Positions 7,588 through 17,414 are shown, counted from the stretch's first letter. The stretch: DNA of 64,000 bases from Microbulbifer pacificus (GCF_002959965.1 NZ_PREV01000026.1:1154501-1218500), one strand, 5' to 3'. The notes: generated from the letters alone by a model not told the origin. Made by a program: numbers and translations.

Positions 7588-9948
7588 CTACTTGAAATTA
7601 TCTTCCGGTGCCGGGAGCAGCTCGATTTTCGGGCTCCACAGCAGCCATTCATTTTCCGGCTTTCCATAGAGTGGATAGTGGCTGCCGGACTCCACTTCAA
7701 GCCCCATCTCCGGGTTGTTCGGGGTGGCGAAGGCAATGCCACCGGCGAGCAGCGCCTGGGCGGATTCGGTGTGCACATCCAATCCGGTCACTACGCCAAA
7801 ATTCACTTCCACTCCGCTCGCATTCCAGAACCTGGAATGTTCCCGCACCAGGGTTCGGTACCCCGGTTCAATATAAACATAGATGTAAACCCGGTCCGCC
7901 AGTTCCCCAAGCTGATAGCCGGTTACCTGTCCCACCTGCACCTGACGGTAGTAGACCGGGCTGCCGCGCTTCAACGAGCCCCGCCGCGGCGCATCCAAAA
8001 TCAGTGTCAGCCCAGGCATCATCATGGTGTCCGCCAGATCCGGCTCCGGCTTTGCCGCCAGCGCCACAAATTCGGTCTGCGGCTCACCGCCGGCACCGGG
8101 TTCCAGCTCGAGAAACGGCCCGGTTACCAGCGTATCCAGATGGTCGACACCACCGAGACCAATCTTCGGTCCCACCACCCACATCCGGGTGTCGCTGCGG
8201 GCAAAGCGCTCCGCACGCCGGTACAGGCGGGCCCTGGCACGCACGCCATCCAGATCAAGCGTGAGGCGCATGGCGGTGATTTCCCCCACCTGGATACCGC
8301 GGTAACGCAGGGGCGCACCTACCTTCAGCCCCTCATCACCGGAGAGGTCGATGTAGATATTGATCCCCTCTTCCATGGCCTCGTCGCGACTGCCATACAA
8401 ACGAAAACTGTCACCACTGATGGCCTGCCCCGCGCTCTTGCTGTTGTGGGGGCCACTGCCGAAGGCGATGCCACCGCGCACCATCGACAACAGGGAGTCC
8501 GTCTCAACTTCAATGCCCTTCAGGCTGGCGCTGGCGCGCAGACCACTCACATTCCAGAAGCGGCTCTCGTTGTTCACCAGATAGGCGTAGGGTGGATCGA
8601 TGACCACATACACTTCCACCCCGGAGCCGTCCTCTTTCAACGCCATCCCCTGTACGCGCCCCACTTCCATCTGCCGGTAGTAAACCGATGCACCGCGCTG
8701 CAGCGATCCTGTATTGCGCGCAGTGAGCGTCAGGTGTAAACCGGGCACCCGCGGATCCCGCGGCGGCGGCGCAGTGTGCGCATCGAATTCGCGCACCGAG
8801 CGCTGACCGCGGCGCAGATCCACTTCGATGCGATTTCCCTTGAGCAGATCGTTGACCCCGGAGCTGAAATCGAGGGTGGGCGGCGCCAGCCAGAACTGGG
8901 TGTTTTCGCTCAACAGGTCGTCGGTGATGGGGTCCATCAGCACCCTCACCGCCATGCCATCGATATTCTTGTTGGCCTTGACGCTGCTTACCTGCCCTAC
9001 CTTGATTCCCTGATAGATCACCTGGGTAGAGCCTTCGGAAAGACTCACGCCGCGATCAAAGTTGAGTGTGATAGGAATGCCCGCGTCGGCCTCGGCGAAG
9101 TTCTTGTAAAGTTTGAACTCATTGCCATCCACCGCCAGCGGCGAGTGCTGCTGGGCATCGGGGGTGTAGAAACTCACGCCACCGGCGATCAGCGATGCGA
9201 GTGACTCGAGCTCTACGGTCACCCCGCTGATACTCCCCTGGATGGACACCCCGGAGGTATTCCAGAAACGACTGCCGCGGTGCACCAGATCCGCGTATTC
9301 GCGGCGGATAAACAGGTTGATTTCCACCTCGCTGGCATCTTCCGCCAGGTGATAATTCTCCACCTGCCCAACTTCCAGCTGGCGGTAATACACGGGTGAG
9401 CCCCGGCTCAGGGAGGCGAGACGCGGGGATTTGAGGGTGACACGCAGGCCGTCACCGCGCACATAGGCGGGGGGCTCGGTGACGGCGACAAAGTGTCTCT
9501 GCGACGGGCCACTCCCGGGTTCCACGGCGATGTAATTGCCGGACACCAGCGTCTCGAGCCCGCGCACACCGGTGAGAGACACTTCGGGGCGAACCACCCA
9601 GAACTTGCTCTCCTTGGTCAACAGGTAACCGGCGCTGCGGTTGAACGTGACTTCCGCCAGCACACCGTCCTGGCCATTCAGTTCTTTAGCGCTCTGCACC
9701 AGACGGAAATCGTTCACCACCCCGATTTCCACACCGGAGTATTTCACCGCGGTTTTACCCTTCACCAGGCCGTCGCCGCTGGAAAACAGGATGGTCGCGC
9801 GGATATCCCCCTGAGTGAAATCCTTGTACAACAACCACACGGCAATCAATGCCGCCACCAGCGGCAGCAGCCATACCAGCGAGAGACCGCGGCTGCGGCG
9901 TGCCACGCCCTCCGGTTGCGCGTCGAACTCCACCCGCGGGTCGCTCAT
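7588..9948 (-). CDS. pqiB: MCE-domain lipid transport protein, PqiB/LetB-like, with six MCE domains
   Basis: 786 aa. After a cytoplasmic tail of about 20 residues there is one membrane anchor (about residues 22-41), then six MCE/MlaD domains starting near residues 49, 169, 292, 405, 531 and 643. Each has the hallmark turn read as YSGVEIG, YYRQLEVG, YQGIKVG, YYRQMEVG, YRGIQVG and YYRQVQVG; odd and even domains form two sub-types. Such proteins stack as hexameric rings that bridge the periplasm and carry phospholipids between membranes. E. coli PqiB has three domains and LetB has seven, so this is intermediate. Its ATG overlaps the preceding pqiA-like stop by 4 bases, implying translational coupling. 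Confidence 0.92.
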   Translation of the reverse strand: MSDPRVEFDAQPEGVARRSRGLSLVWLLPLVAALIAVWLLYKDFTQGDIRATILFSSGDGLVKGKTAVKYSGVEIGVVNDFRLVQSAKELNGQDGVLAEVTFNRSAGYLLTKESKFWVVRPEVSLTGVRGLETLVSGNYIAVEPGSGPSQRHFVAVTEPPAYVRGDGLRVTLKSPRLASLSRGSPVYYRQLEVGQVENYHLAEDASEVEINLFIRREYADLVHRGSRFWNTSGVSIQGSISGVTVELESLASLIAGGVSFYTPDAQQHSPLAVDGNEFKLYKNFAEADAGIPITLNFDRGVSLSEGSTQVIYQGIKVGQVSSVKANKNIDGMAVRVLMDPITDDLLSENTQFWLAPPTLDFSSGVNDLLKGNRIEVDLRRGQRSVREFDAHTAPPPRDPRVPGLHLTLTARNTGSLQRGASVYYRQMEVGRVQGMALKEDGSGVEVYVVIDPPYAYLVNNESRFWNVSGLRASASLKGIEVETDSLLSMVRGGIAFGSGPHNSKSAGQAISGDSFRLYGSRDEAMEEGINIYIDLSGDEGLKVGAPLRYRGIQVGEITAMRLTLDLDGVRARARLYRRAERFARSDTRMWVVGPKIGLGGVDHLDTLVTGPFLELEPGAGGEPQTEFVALAAKPEPDLADTMMMPGLTLILDAPRRGSLKRGSPVYYRQVQVGQVTGYQLGELADRVYIYVYIEPGYRTLVREHSRFWNASGVEVNFGVVTGLDVHTESAQALLAGGIAFATPNNPEMGLEVESGSHYPLYGKPENEWLLWSPKIELLPAPEDNFK

Positions 9949-10616
9949 ACGCGCTCCTCGCCCTGCGCGTTATTGTTTTTTACGTCAGCCGCCATTTTTT
10001 CTTCGTAGACATCCCATATCAAACGCGGGTCAAAGGCCTGTACCGCAAACATGGTGACCACCACTACCGTTGCAAACGCCGTGCTGCCGGCACCGGCGGC
10101 CACCTCGGCGATGGCGCCCATATCCACCAGCGCCACCAGAATGGAGATCATGAACAGGTCCAGCAGTGACCAGCGACCGATGGCGTTGACCACCCGATAG
10201 ATTCGCATCGCCTGGCGTGGAGACACTTCCAGCCGCAGCTGCACGATCAGGCACAGAATCACCAGCCCCACCAGTTTCATCACCGGTACCGCGACACTCG
10301 CCACAAACACAATCAGGGCAATTCCCCAGAGTCCGTTGTGATACAGCTCCAGGGTGCCCCCGACAATGGTGCTCGGCTCGCCGGAGCCCAGGTAGATCAC
10401 CGTCATCACCGGCAGGATATTCGCCGGGATCAGCAGCAGTGCGCCGGTGATGGTCAGCGCCCAGGTGAGCATGATGCTACCGTCCACCCGCCCGTGCACG
10501 TGCGCGCCACAGCGCGGGCAGAGACAGGACGACACGTTGCGCGGCACCTTCACCAGCAGGCGACAACCCAGACAGGTCCAGAACCCCTGAGACAGGGCCC
10601 GCGCCGGCCGGTTCAT
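9945..10616 (-). CDS. pqiA: Paraquat-inducible protein A (PqiA/LetA half, second copy)
   Basis: 223 aa. The N-terminal zinc-ribbon pairs CLGC and CPRC lie about 20 residues apart, followed by four predicted membrane helices (for example the segment around ALTITGALLLIPANILPV). It corresponds to one half of E. coli PqiA/LetA, which is a two-lobed protein of roughly 420 aa. The conserved SLLDLFMISILVALV segment is present. It is the inner-membrane partner of the MCE protein, overlaps the upstream paralogue by 4 bases and overlaps pqiB by 4 bases. Confidence 0.9.
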   Translation of the reverse strand: MNRPARALSQGFWTCLGCRLLVKVPRNVSSCLCPRCGAHVHGRVDGSIMLTWALTITGALLLIPANILPVMTVIYLGSGEPSTIVGGTLELYHNGLWGIALIVFVASVAVPVMKLVGLVILCLIVQLRLEVSPRQAMRIYRVVNAIGRWSLLDLFMISILVALVDMGAIAEVAAGAGSTAFATVVVVTMFAVQAFDPRLIWDVYEEKMAADVKNNNAQGEERV

Positions 10617-11317
10617 TGCGCCGCCTCCGGATCACCGTTTTTTTTACCCGCCGTGCGCCGCGCCAGACGCGCCCACACGGTCTCCGCATCAAACGACACG
10701 GTGGCGGCACTGGAGATCACCATCATCGCCACAAAACAGTAGAGCCCGGGCTCAACGGTCATCTTGCCGAGATCCGACATTTTCACCAGCGCCACCAGAA
10801 TGCCGAGCATATACACATCCAGCATCCCCCACTCCTGCAGATGGTGGTACCAGCGCAGCGCGCGCGCCACCGGCTTCGCCATCGAGGCCCAGCCACTGCC
10901 CCAACTGATAAACGCCAGCAACAGAAACTTCCCCAGCGGCGCCAGCACACTGCAAAAAAGGACAATGGATGCGAGCCACACATAGCCTGAAGCAAACAGT
11001 GCCCGCACACCGTTCAGCAGGGTGTTCTCGGCACCAAAGGAAAACAGAGAGAACTCCAGTAATGGCAGGGTGGCCGAGGGAATAAACAGCAGCAGGCCGC
11101 TCAGGCTTAGGGCGGCGGTGTGCGCGACACTCCGCTCCATATTGCGATGCAGGGTAGCGCCACAGCACGGACAGATCAGCCGCTGCCCCACCGGCGCATG
11201 GGCCCGGGTGAGCAACAGATCACACTGGTGGCAGGCGCGCTTCCAGAGATGGGGCCGCCCTGATTGCGGCTCACGCTGACGGTGCTGTTCTGTATCCTGC
11301 CCGGAGTCCTGCTCCAT
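10613..11317 (-). CDS. pqiA: Paraquat-inducible protein A (PqiA/LetA half, first copy)
   Basis: 234 aa from the ATG at 11317; an upstream extension of 28 residues is open but Arg-rich and unlike the family. CHQC and CPCC zinc-ribbon pairs precede four membrane helices and the conserved GMLDVYMLGILVALVKM segment. Together with the next gene it makes up the two lobes found fused in E. coli PqiA/LetA. It is the first gene of the leftward pqiA-pqiA-pqiB operon and is divergent from tolC. Confidence 0.88.
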   Translation of the reverse strand: MEQDSGQDTEQHRQREPQSGRPHLWKRACHQCDLLLTRAHAPVGQRLICPCCGATLHRNMERSVAHTAALSLSGLLLFIPSATLPLLEFSLFSFGAENTLLNGVRALFASGYVWLASIVLFCSVLAPLGKFLLLAFISWGSGWASMAKPVARALRWYHHLQEWGMLDVYMLGILVALVKMSDLGKMTVEPGLYCFVAMMVISSAATVSFDAETVWARLARRTAGKKNGDPEAAQ

Positions 11318-11768
11318 GTCCCACCGGTTTCCTGCTCGAATGATTATTTCGCCGCGACCGATCCCGGGCTGCATCCGCCAGCGGTCGATGCCGCGTCTCA
11401 AAGGTCGGGAAACACCTTGGCGAGCCGGTCAGTGGTTGAAATTTGTTACTGGACGCACATTCGCGTCAGTTTAACGAAGATATACCAATTTGCCGCGACC
11501 GTCGCCTCGACGCTCCCGTGGCCTGAAGGTACACTCTCGCGACCGCAGGCCCGGACTCCGTCTCGATTCGATGCGACCAACGGAAACAACAACGCCCCGG
11601 GCCAAGCCAGCGACGCCTTCAGAGCACATTACAGACTGGCTCCACTCCTTAACAAAAAGGAAAGCGGGGTTTACAGGAAAGCCGGGGGCAAAGTACCCCC
11701 TGAGCCCGGAGCGAAATCATCGCCGCCGGAAACTTGAAGACCGCAGCTGTCACAGGAAATCAACAGTA
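11318..11768. other. Divergent intergenic region between the pqi operon and tolC
   Basis: About 450 bases with no supportable gene. It should hold the promoters of both leftward pqiA and rightward tolC. In the tolC leader there is a GGGGG-CAAAGTA-CCCCC hairpin (about 11682-11698), followed by a purine-rich CAGGAAATC ribosome-binding region just before the tolC ATG. I cannot place the promoter hexamers with confidence. Confidence 0.5.
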
Positions 11769-13304
11769 ATGACAAGAAGTGCAAAAGGGCGCCTCGCTCA
11801 CCAATTTGGCCGTCCGCTCAAATCTCTGCTCGCCGCCGCTGTCATCGGCCTGGGTACCGGTCTCGGCGCGGTGCAGGCCCAGGCGGACACCCTTTGGGAA
11901 ATCTACCTGCAGGCCCTGGACAACGACCCGCAACTGGCCGCCGATCGCGCCGCCTACCGCGCCGGCCTGGAGGCAAAGAACCTGGGGCGCTCGGCGCTGC
12001 TTCCGCAGGTGTACGCCACTGGCGAAATCAGCCGGACCAGAACCGACTTCAACTCCACCGGCACCCAGTTTGATGACACCCTGGGGCTGGTAGAGACCAA
12101 TAGCGACGGCAGCAGCCGTATCGACACGAAATCCTACGGAGCCAGACTCGACCAGCCGCTGTTCGACCTCCCCGCATGGTTCGGATACAAACAGGGCAAG
12201 ACTGCCAGCGAGCAGGCCACGGCCGAGTTCAGCGCCAATCAGCAGGACATGATGATCCGCGTCGCCAGCGCCTACTTTGACGTACTGCGCGCGCACGACG
12301 TGCTGGAAGCGGCGGTCGCCGAGGAAGAAGCGCTGGCCAAGCAACTGGAGCAGACCCAGCAGCGCTTCGAGGTGGGCCTGACCGCAATTACCGATGTGTA
12401 CGACTCCCGTTCCGCCTACGACAGCGCCGTCGCCCGTCGCCTCACCGCACAGGACGATCTGTTGAGCCGGTTTGACGCTCTGTCGGTACTCACCGGTGTG
12501 AACCACGACGTGGTCGCACCGCTGCAGCAGGGGTTTACCGTAACAGCACCGGATCCTGCGGATCGCGCGGCCTGGGTCGACTTCGCCCTGGTCAACAACA
12601 ACACGCTGAAAGCCGCGCGTCTGTCCGCAGACGCCGCGCGCTACGGCGCCCGCGCCGCTGCCGCGGAGCATCTGCCCACACTGACGGGCTCCCTGTCGTA
12701 CCAGAATATCGACGATGAAGGCAATCGCAGCACCACCACCGTGTTGCCCAATGTCATCGATCCAGACACCAACCTGCCGGTCACTTTCGGGTCTTCAATC
12801 CCCGCGGACAGCAACACCGAAATCAATGTGGCTTCCATCAACCTGTCGATGCCGCTCTACACCGGCGGCCGCCTCAGCGCCAGCCGCCGCGAAGCGCGCA
12901 ACCTGGCGTTCCAGGCGGAAGACCTGCGCAATCTGACCGAGCGCAACACCATCCAGAACACTCGCACCCTGCACCGCGCGGTCACCACCGACACCGCGCG
13001 CGTAGAAGCTCGCGAGCAGGCGGTGATTTCCGCCAAGAGTGCGCTGGATGCCACCCAGGCCGGTTACGAGGTGGGTACCCGCAATATCGTCGACGTATTG
13101 CTCGCCCAGCGCACCCTGGCACTGTCGAAGACAGATTACGCCAACGCGCTGTACGACTACATTCTCAACACTCTGAACCTCAAGCTGACGGCCGGACTGC
13201 TGGGGCCGGATGACCTGCAGCAGCTGGACGCGCGCCTGAACCCGTCGATGCCGGTTTCCCGCGCCCATATCCTCGACGCCGGTGCAGCGCCGTTCACCAA
13301 GTAA
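11769..13304 (+). CDS. tolC: TolC-family outer membrane channel protein
   Basis: 511 aa from the ATG at 11769, chosen because it opens a proper signal peptide (basic start, then LLAAAVIGLGTGLGAVQAQA) and AGGAA lies upstream; earlier in-frame sequence lacks a signal. The mature protein begins DTLWEIYLQALDNDPQL, the TolC/AggA family opening, and has two outer-membrane-factor repeats with long helices (for example QTQQRFEVGLTAITDVYDS and ATQAGYEVGTRNIVDVLLAQ). It forms the trimeric exit duct for type I secretion and multidrug efflux. As in E. coli, it lies next to the nudF-parE cluster. Confidence 0.96.
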   Translation: MTRSAKGRLAHQFGRPLKSLLAAAVIGLGTGLGAVQAQADTLWEIYLQALDNDPQLAADRAAYRAGLEAKNLGRSALLPQVYATGEISRTRTDFNSTGTQFDDTLGLVETNSDGSSRIDTKSYGARLDQPLFDLPAWFGYKQGKTASEQATAEFSANQQDMMIRVASAYFDVLRAHDVLEAAVAEEEALAKQLEQTQQRFEVGLTAITDVYDSRSAYDSAVARRLTAQDDLLSRFDALSVLTGVNHDVVAPLQQGFTVTAPDPADRAAWVDFALVNNNTLKAARLSADAARYGARAAAAEHLPTLTGSLSYQNIDDEGNRSTTTVLPNVIDPDTNLPVTFGSSIPADSNTEINVASINLSMPLYTGGRLSASRREARNLAFQAEDLRNLTERNTIQNTRTLHRAVTTDTARVEAREQAVISAKSALDATQAGYEVGTRNIVDVLLAQRTLALSKTDYANALYDYILNTLNLKLTAGLLGPDDLQQLDARLNPSMPVSRAHILDAGAAPFTK

Positions 13305-13339
13305 GCGCAACAAAGCGGAAAGTCCGCGCAGAAATCAGA

Positions 13340-13370
13340 GGCCGGCACTGCTATAGTGCCGGCCTTTTTT
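13340..13370 (+). terminator. Strong Rho-independent terminator after tolC
   Basis: GGCCGGCACT-GCTAT-AGTGCCGGCC forms a perfect 10-bp stem with a 5-base loop followed by six T residues, 36 bases past the tolC stop. Confidence 0.93.
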
Positions 13371-13461
13371 ATGGGCTGGCTACAATTGCGGGACATCGCC
13401 CGGGAAACACCCGGATGCATGTCTGCCATCTCCAACGGCTAACTGCGGTCTGATTCTATCC

Positions 13462-14484
13462 ATGAAGTACCTGATTACCGGCAATGCGGGCTTTATCGGC
13501 TTCCATGTGGCAAACACCCTGATGGCGCGGGGCGATGCCGTCGTGGGTATCGACAATGTCAACGACTACTACGACACCGGTCTGAAAGAAGACCGCCTGC
13601 GTGCACTGGACAACGTCGCGAAACAGTGTGGCGTCGAGTACGAATTCGTGCGCGCGAATATTGCCGACCGCAGCGCCCTCGACCGCTGCTTCGAAAAACA
13701 CCGCTTCGACCGCGTGATCCACCTCGCCGCCCAGGCGGGGGTACGCCACTCCATCGACCACCCGGAAGACTATGTGGAGAGCAATCTGGTGGGTTTTTCC
13801 AACCTGCTGGAAACCTGCCGTCAGGCCGCCACCCCGCATCTCAGCTACGCCAGTACCAGCAGCGTCTACGGCGGCAACACCAGCATGCCGTTTTGCGAGG
13901 ATCACGGTGTTGACCATCCGCTGCAGTTCTACGCCGCTACCAAGCGCGCCAACGAACTGATGGCCCACAGCTACAGCCACCTGTTCCGCCTCCCCACCAC
14001 CGGACTGCGCTTCTTTACCGTGTACGGCCCCTGGGGTCGCCCGGACATGGCACTGTTCAAGTTCACGCGCCTGATACTCGAAGGCAAGCCGATCCCGGTG
14101 TTCAACCACGGTCACCACAGCCGGGATTTCACCTATATCGACGACATCGTGCAGGGCGTGATCCAGTCCAGCGACCAGATCGCAACCCCGGACACCGAGT
14201 GGTCTGGCGCCGAACCCAATCCCTGTACCAGCAGTGCACCCTACCGTATTTTCAATATCGGCAACGGCGACCCGGCACAGCTGTCGGACTATATCGATGC
14301 ACTGGAAGAGGCTCTGGGGAAAAAGGCAATCCGTGAGATGCTGCCGATGCAGCCGGGGGATATTCCCGATACCCATGCGGACACCCATCGGCTGCAGCAG
14401 GCCATAGGCTACCGCCCGGGCACCGGGGTGCGGGAGGGCGTGCTGAAGTTTGTGGAGTGGTACCGGGACTACTATGCCGTCTGA
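13462..14484 (+). CDS. UDP-glucuronate 4-epimerase
   Basis: 340 aa extended short-chain dehydrogenase. It converts UDP-glucuronate to UDP-galacturonate for surface polysaccharide. The N-terminal NAD motif is [12 protein letters not shown], the catalytic Ser region is STSSVYGG and the YxxxK pair is [35 protein letters not shown] and [12 protein letters not shown] are diagnostic of the Uge/Cap1J/LpsL group rather than GalE or RmlB. It is a single gene between the tolC terminator and convergent kdkA. UDP-glucose dehydrogenase, which makes its substrate, is encoded at 26648-27991. Confidence 0.93.
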   Translation: MKYLITGNAGFIGFHVANTLMARGDAVVGIDNVNDYYDTGLKEDRLRALDNVAKQCGVEYEFVRANIADRSALDRCFEKHRFDRVIHLAAQAGVRHSIDHPEDYVESNLVGFSNLLETCRQAATPHLSYASTSSVYGGNTSMPFCEDHGVDHPLQFYAATKRANELMAHSYSHLFRLPTTGLRFFTVYGPWGRPDMALFKFTRLILEGKPIPVFNHGHHSRDFTYIDDIVQGVIQSSDQIATPDTEWSGAEPNPCTSSAPYRIFNIGNGDPAQLSDYIDALEEALGKKAIREMLPMQPGDIPDTHADTHRLQQAIGYRPGTGVREGVLKFVEWYRDYYAV

Positions 14485-14519
14485 GACTCCCTCCGGCGGC
14501 TACTGGCGGCGGTTACCGG

Positions 14520-15251
14520 TTAGTCGTCCCCGCTGACCGCACTGCGGTAGGCGCTTTCCAGAGCCTCCCAGTTGTCTTCCTCGAAATGGAAGGCGGGATG
14601 CCGTTTTCGCAGCTTGTCGAGGGAGCGATGCAGGCGCGCCACATTGGCCTCCGCATCCTGGCGGGACAGAGAGGCGCGAATGGCCCCCTTGTCGAAATCA
14701 ATCAGATAGAAGTCACCACACCCGGTGAGCAACACATTGCTGGCATTCAGATCCGCGTGATAGACATTGTCGCGATGGAAGCGCGCAATCAACGCTCCCA
14801 ACCTCGCCCACAGTCCATTGTCCAGCGGGCGCTTACACAGGGTTTCCGTCAGGGTCCGCGAATCCGGTACCCGTTCGGTAATCAGCGCACCCCGGTAGGC
14901 CAGCGGCGGCACACTCACACAGCGCGCCGCCACCGGGCGCGGCACCGGCAGCCCCAGTTCGCGCATGGCACACAGCATGTTGAACTCCCGCCACACCCGG
15001 GTGTTGGGCAGACGGCTGTACAGATAAGACTTCTCGACCAGCCGGCCGGCGAGACCACCGCGGTGATACTGCTTGAAGACCAGCTCCCTCCCGCGATACG
15101 CGAACATCACCGCCTTGCCCCGTTCCACCAGGGCGCAGCGGCTGTTGGCCACAAGCCAGTCGCGATGAAACAATTTCTCGCAGTCGGAACCCACGACTTC
15201 ATCGTCATAGATCACTTGGGCGAGTTTGCTTTTGAACTGCCGATACCCCAC
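14520..15251 (-). CDS. kdkA: 3-deoxy-D-manno-octulosonic acid (Kdo) kinase
   Basis: 243 aa, the usual KdkA length. It phosphorylates the inner-core Kdo of LPS at the cytoplasmic face. The kinase-fold motifs are intact: VFKQYHRGGLAG near the N-lobe, VYHADLNASNVLL as the catalytic loop and FYLIDFDKG as the metal-binding segment. It starts at GTG (15251), preceded by AGGG. It lies downstream of a leftward glycosyltransferase gene with a gap of about 136 bases and is convergent with the epimerase gene. Kdo kinases are typical of species with phosphorylated Kdo in the core, so the same is inferred here. Confidence 0.93.
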   Translation of the reverse strand: MGYRQFKSKLAQVIYDDEVVGSDCEKLFHRDWLVANSRCALVERGKAVMFAYRGRELVFKQYHRGGLAGRLVEKSYLYSRLPNTRVWREFNMLCAMRELGLPVPRPVAARCVSVPPLAYRGALITERVPDSRTLTETLCKRPLDNGLWARLGALIARFHRDNVYHADLNASNVLLTGCGDFYLIDFDKGAIRASLSRQDAEANVARLHRSLDKLRKRHPAFHFEEDNWEALESAYRSAVSGDD

Positions 15252-15387
15252 GAAATATTTACCCTAAGACGTTATCTTCCTGCTTTATATTGCAACCCGG
15301 TTCCATTCCAGGCCTTATTTTAGAAATCAAAATCCCGCGCATTCTAACGCTGCGCGTGGGAGCGCCCAATAGCCCCCTGCTTTAATA

Positions 15388-16287
15388 TCAACCAAACAGG
15401 CCGCGCAGCTTGCGCTCAAGGCGGTCCAGTAACTTGAGCCAGCCGGCCCCCTGCATGGGGTCGTAAGCCCAGGGCTTTCCGACGTTGCCATGGGTGGTTC
15501 TGAGGTATTCCTCCGCCACCGGCAGACGCGCCGGGTCCGCCTGCTGCAGTGCCTGTACCTCCAGCGCCGACATGATCTGCAGCGGGTACAGACCGCAGCG
15601 ACGCGACCACTCCCCGAAGCGCAACGCCAGGGATTTCTGCTTGCCGCGATAGGCGCGTCCATTGGGCAGCCACATGGAGAAGGGCGCACGCATGCGCGCC
15701 ATACGGCAGAACAGCGCTGACGCCTTGCGATTGTTTACCGACTCGCCCACCTCAAACTGCCAGTTCACCTGCCGCAAGCGTCGGGGGTCGGCGATCAGCA
15801 ACGCGGAAAACCAGGTGCCGGTGGAGCGCTTGCGTGGATACCAGAACCAGAAGTTGCGCTCGCGGTCGAAGCGGAAATCCCGATCGGCCTTTTTTCGCAG
15901 GGAAAAACCGCGCACGAAAGCCGGGGAGACGAAACCGAGATCCGGTTGCTGCTCGAAACTGTGGCGCAGCCCCTGGATATCGTCGTCGCTGAGCGCGCGC
16001 ACCATCTGGGTATCGTCCTGCAGGAAGCACATCAACTGGTCGTCCGCGACCATTTCATAGGCCGCCTGCATGTTCGCGTAGAGGCCGCCAAGCTTGTGAC
16101 CGGAATCCGCAGTCTTGTCGATAACCTGGTGGCGCGTGCCGATGTCCGCCAGTATCTGACGGGTTTCCGGGTCGTCGCTGCCGTCGTCGATCACCGTCAA
16201 TTTGCACTGCGGCGCGCAGGCCTCGATAGAGCGGACACAGTTGTCCAGAAAGGGACCGCGGTTAAAAGAAAAAACAAAAATATGCAT
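15388..16287 (-). CDS. Glycosyltransferase, GT2-like
   Basis: 299 aa from the ATG at 16287. It opens with MHIFVFSFNRGPFLDNCVRS and LTVIDDGSDD, a GT-A nucleotide-sugar-binding start, and has CFLQDDTQM where GT2 enzymes place the metal-binding DxD. The C-terminal half is Arg-rich and aromatic-rich without a recognised domain. It is probably cytoplasmic or membrane-associated in core or O-chain assembly. It is divergent from the next glycosyltransferase and upstream of kdkA on the same strand. The sugar it transfers is unknown. The frame stays open upstream, but only this ATG gives a family-like N-terminus. Confidence 0.8.
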   Translation of the reverse strand: MHIFVFSFNRGPFLDNCVRSIEACAPQCKLTVIDDGSDDPETRQILADIGTRHQVIDKTADSGHKLGGLYANMQAAYEMVADDQLMCFLQDDTQMVRALSDDDIQGLRHSFEQQPDLGFVSPAFVRGFSLRKKADRDFRFDRERNFWFWYPRKRSTGTWFSALLIADPRRLRQVNWQFEVGESVNNRKASALFCRMARMRAPFSMWLPNGRAYRGKQKSLALRFGEWSRRCGLYPLQIMSALEVQALQQADPARLPVAEEYLRTTHGNVGKPWAYDPMQGAGWLKLLDRLERKLRGLFG

Positions 16288-16577
16288 GGGTTCTCGGCTT
16301 ACACAGTGCTGTTTCGCTAGGCTGGCGCAGCATACCAAAAGCCGCCTGCGGCTGCCGTGACTAATGCCCAGTGGCAGAACCCTCGTCGCGGCAGTGTGAC
16401 TGCGCCGTATTGCACCGGAATGACATACCCCAGGAATAGCGGGGCACTTGGTGTCCGCGAGATATTCGCAATACCCTTGACGATGGGTTAAATTCCCCCG
16501 CCTCGACCCCAGACCCGCCCCCGTTACCGGCCGCGCCGGGCAGCGGCCCGGCAACAGCGAAACCACTCGGAATATTC

Positions 16578-17414
16578 ATGAATCTCTCCGTCATCATGAC
16601 CACTTACAACTCCCCCGTATGGCTGGAAAAAGTACTGTGGGGTTACAGCTGTCAGACGGAAATGCCGCTGGAAGTGATCGTCGCGGACGATGGCTCCCGC
16701 CCGGACACCGGTGCGCTGGTTGCGCGGCTGCGGGAGGAGACCGGGCTGGATATCCGCCATGTCTGGCAGCGAGATGACGGTTTTCGTAAATGCCGGATTC
16801 TCAACAAGGCGATCCTTCACGCCCGTGGCGACTATGTCGTTTTCACCGACGGCGACTGTATTCCACGCGCGGATTTCCTCGCCGTGCACAAGCGCCGCGC
16901 CGCGCCGGGTTACTTCCTGTCCGGCAGCTACTTCAAGTTGCCGATGACCACCAGCGAAGCCATCACCCGCGACGACATTCTCTCGGGACGCTGCTTCGAC
17001 TACGCCTGGCTGCGCGCCAACGGCCTGAAAACCCGCCGCAAAACCCTGAAGCTCCGCGCCGGCGAACGCTGGGCCCCGCTGCTCAATAAACTCACCCCCA
17101 CCGCGTGCAACCTCAAGGGTTCCAATGCTTCCGCATGGAAGGCCGATATTCTGAAAGTAAACGGTTTCGATGAGCGCATGGCCTGGGGGGGACTCGACCG
17201 CGAATTCGGCGTGCGCCTGGAGAACGCCGGTATCAAACCGCGCCACGTGCGCTTTGACGCCATCTGCGTGCATCTGGACCACCCGCGCGGCTATGCGGAC
17301 CGTGAAATCGTTGCCCGCAACAAAGCACTGCGCCTGCGCGTAGCCAAGGAGGGGATCATTGAAACCCCACAGGGTATCCGTCAGCTACTGGAAAGCGGCT
17401 ACTCTCCCGAATAG
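16578..17414 (+). CDS. Family 2 glycosyltransferase with GT7-type C-terminal domain
   Basis: 278 aa. Canonical GT2 features are SVIMTTYNSPVWLEKVL, VIVADDGSRPDT and VVFTDGDCIPR (the DGD metal site). Later, GSNASAWKADILKVNGFDE and WGGLDREFGVRL match the C-terminal galactosyltransferase-type domain found in core- and capsule-building enzymes. It probably adds a hexose or hexosamine to LPS core or capsule, but donor and acceptor are not readable. It begins a rightward two-gene unit with the following glycosyltransferase, 59 bases away. Confidence 0.88.
   Translation: MNLSVIMTTYNSPVWLEKVLWGYSCQTEMPLEVIVADDGSRPDTGALVARLREETGLDIRHVWQRDDGFRKCRILNKAILHARGDYVVFTDGDCIPRADFLAVHKRRAAPGYFLSGSYFKLPMTTSEAITRDDILSGRCFDYAWLRANGLKTRRKTLKLRAGERWAPLLNKLTPTACNLKGSNASAWKADILKVNGFDERMAWGGLDREFGVRLENAGIKPRHVRFDAICVHLDHPRGYADREIVARNKALRLRVAKEGIIETPQGIRQLLESGYSPE

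Noticed and set aside
7513..8739. Plus-strand open frame opposite the pqiB-like gene
   Set aside because: Antisense of repeated MCE domains; the repeats make long open frames by chance.
11760..12671. Minus-strand open frame opposite tolC
   Set aside because: Antisense to the tolC coding region; no independent evidence.
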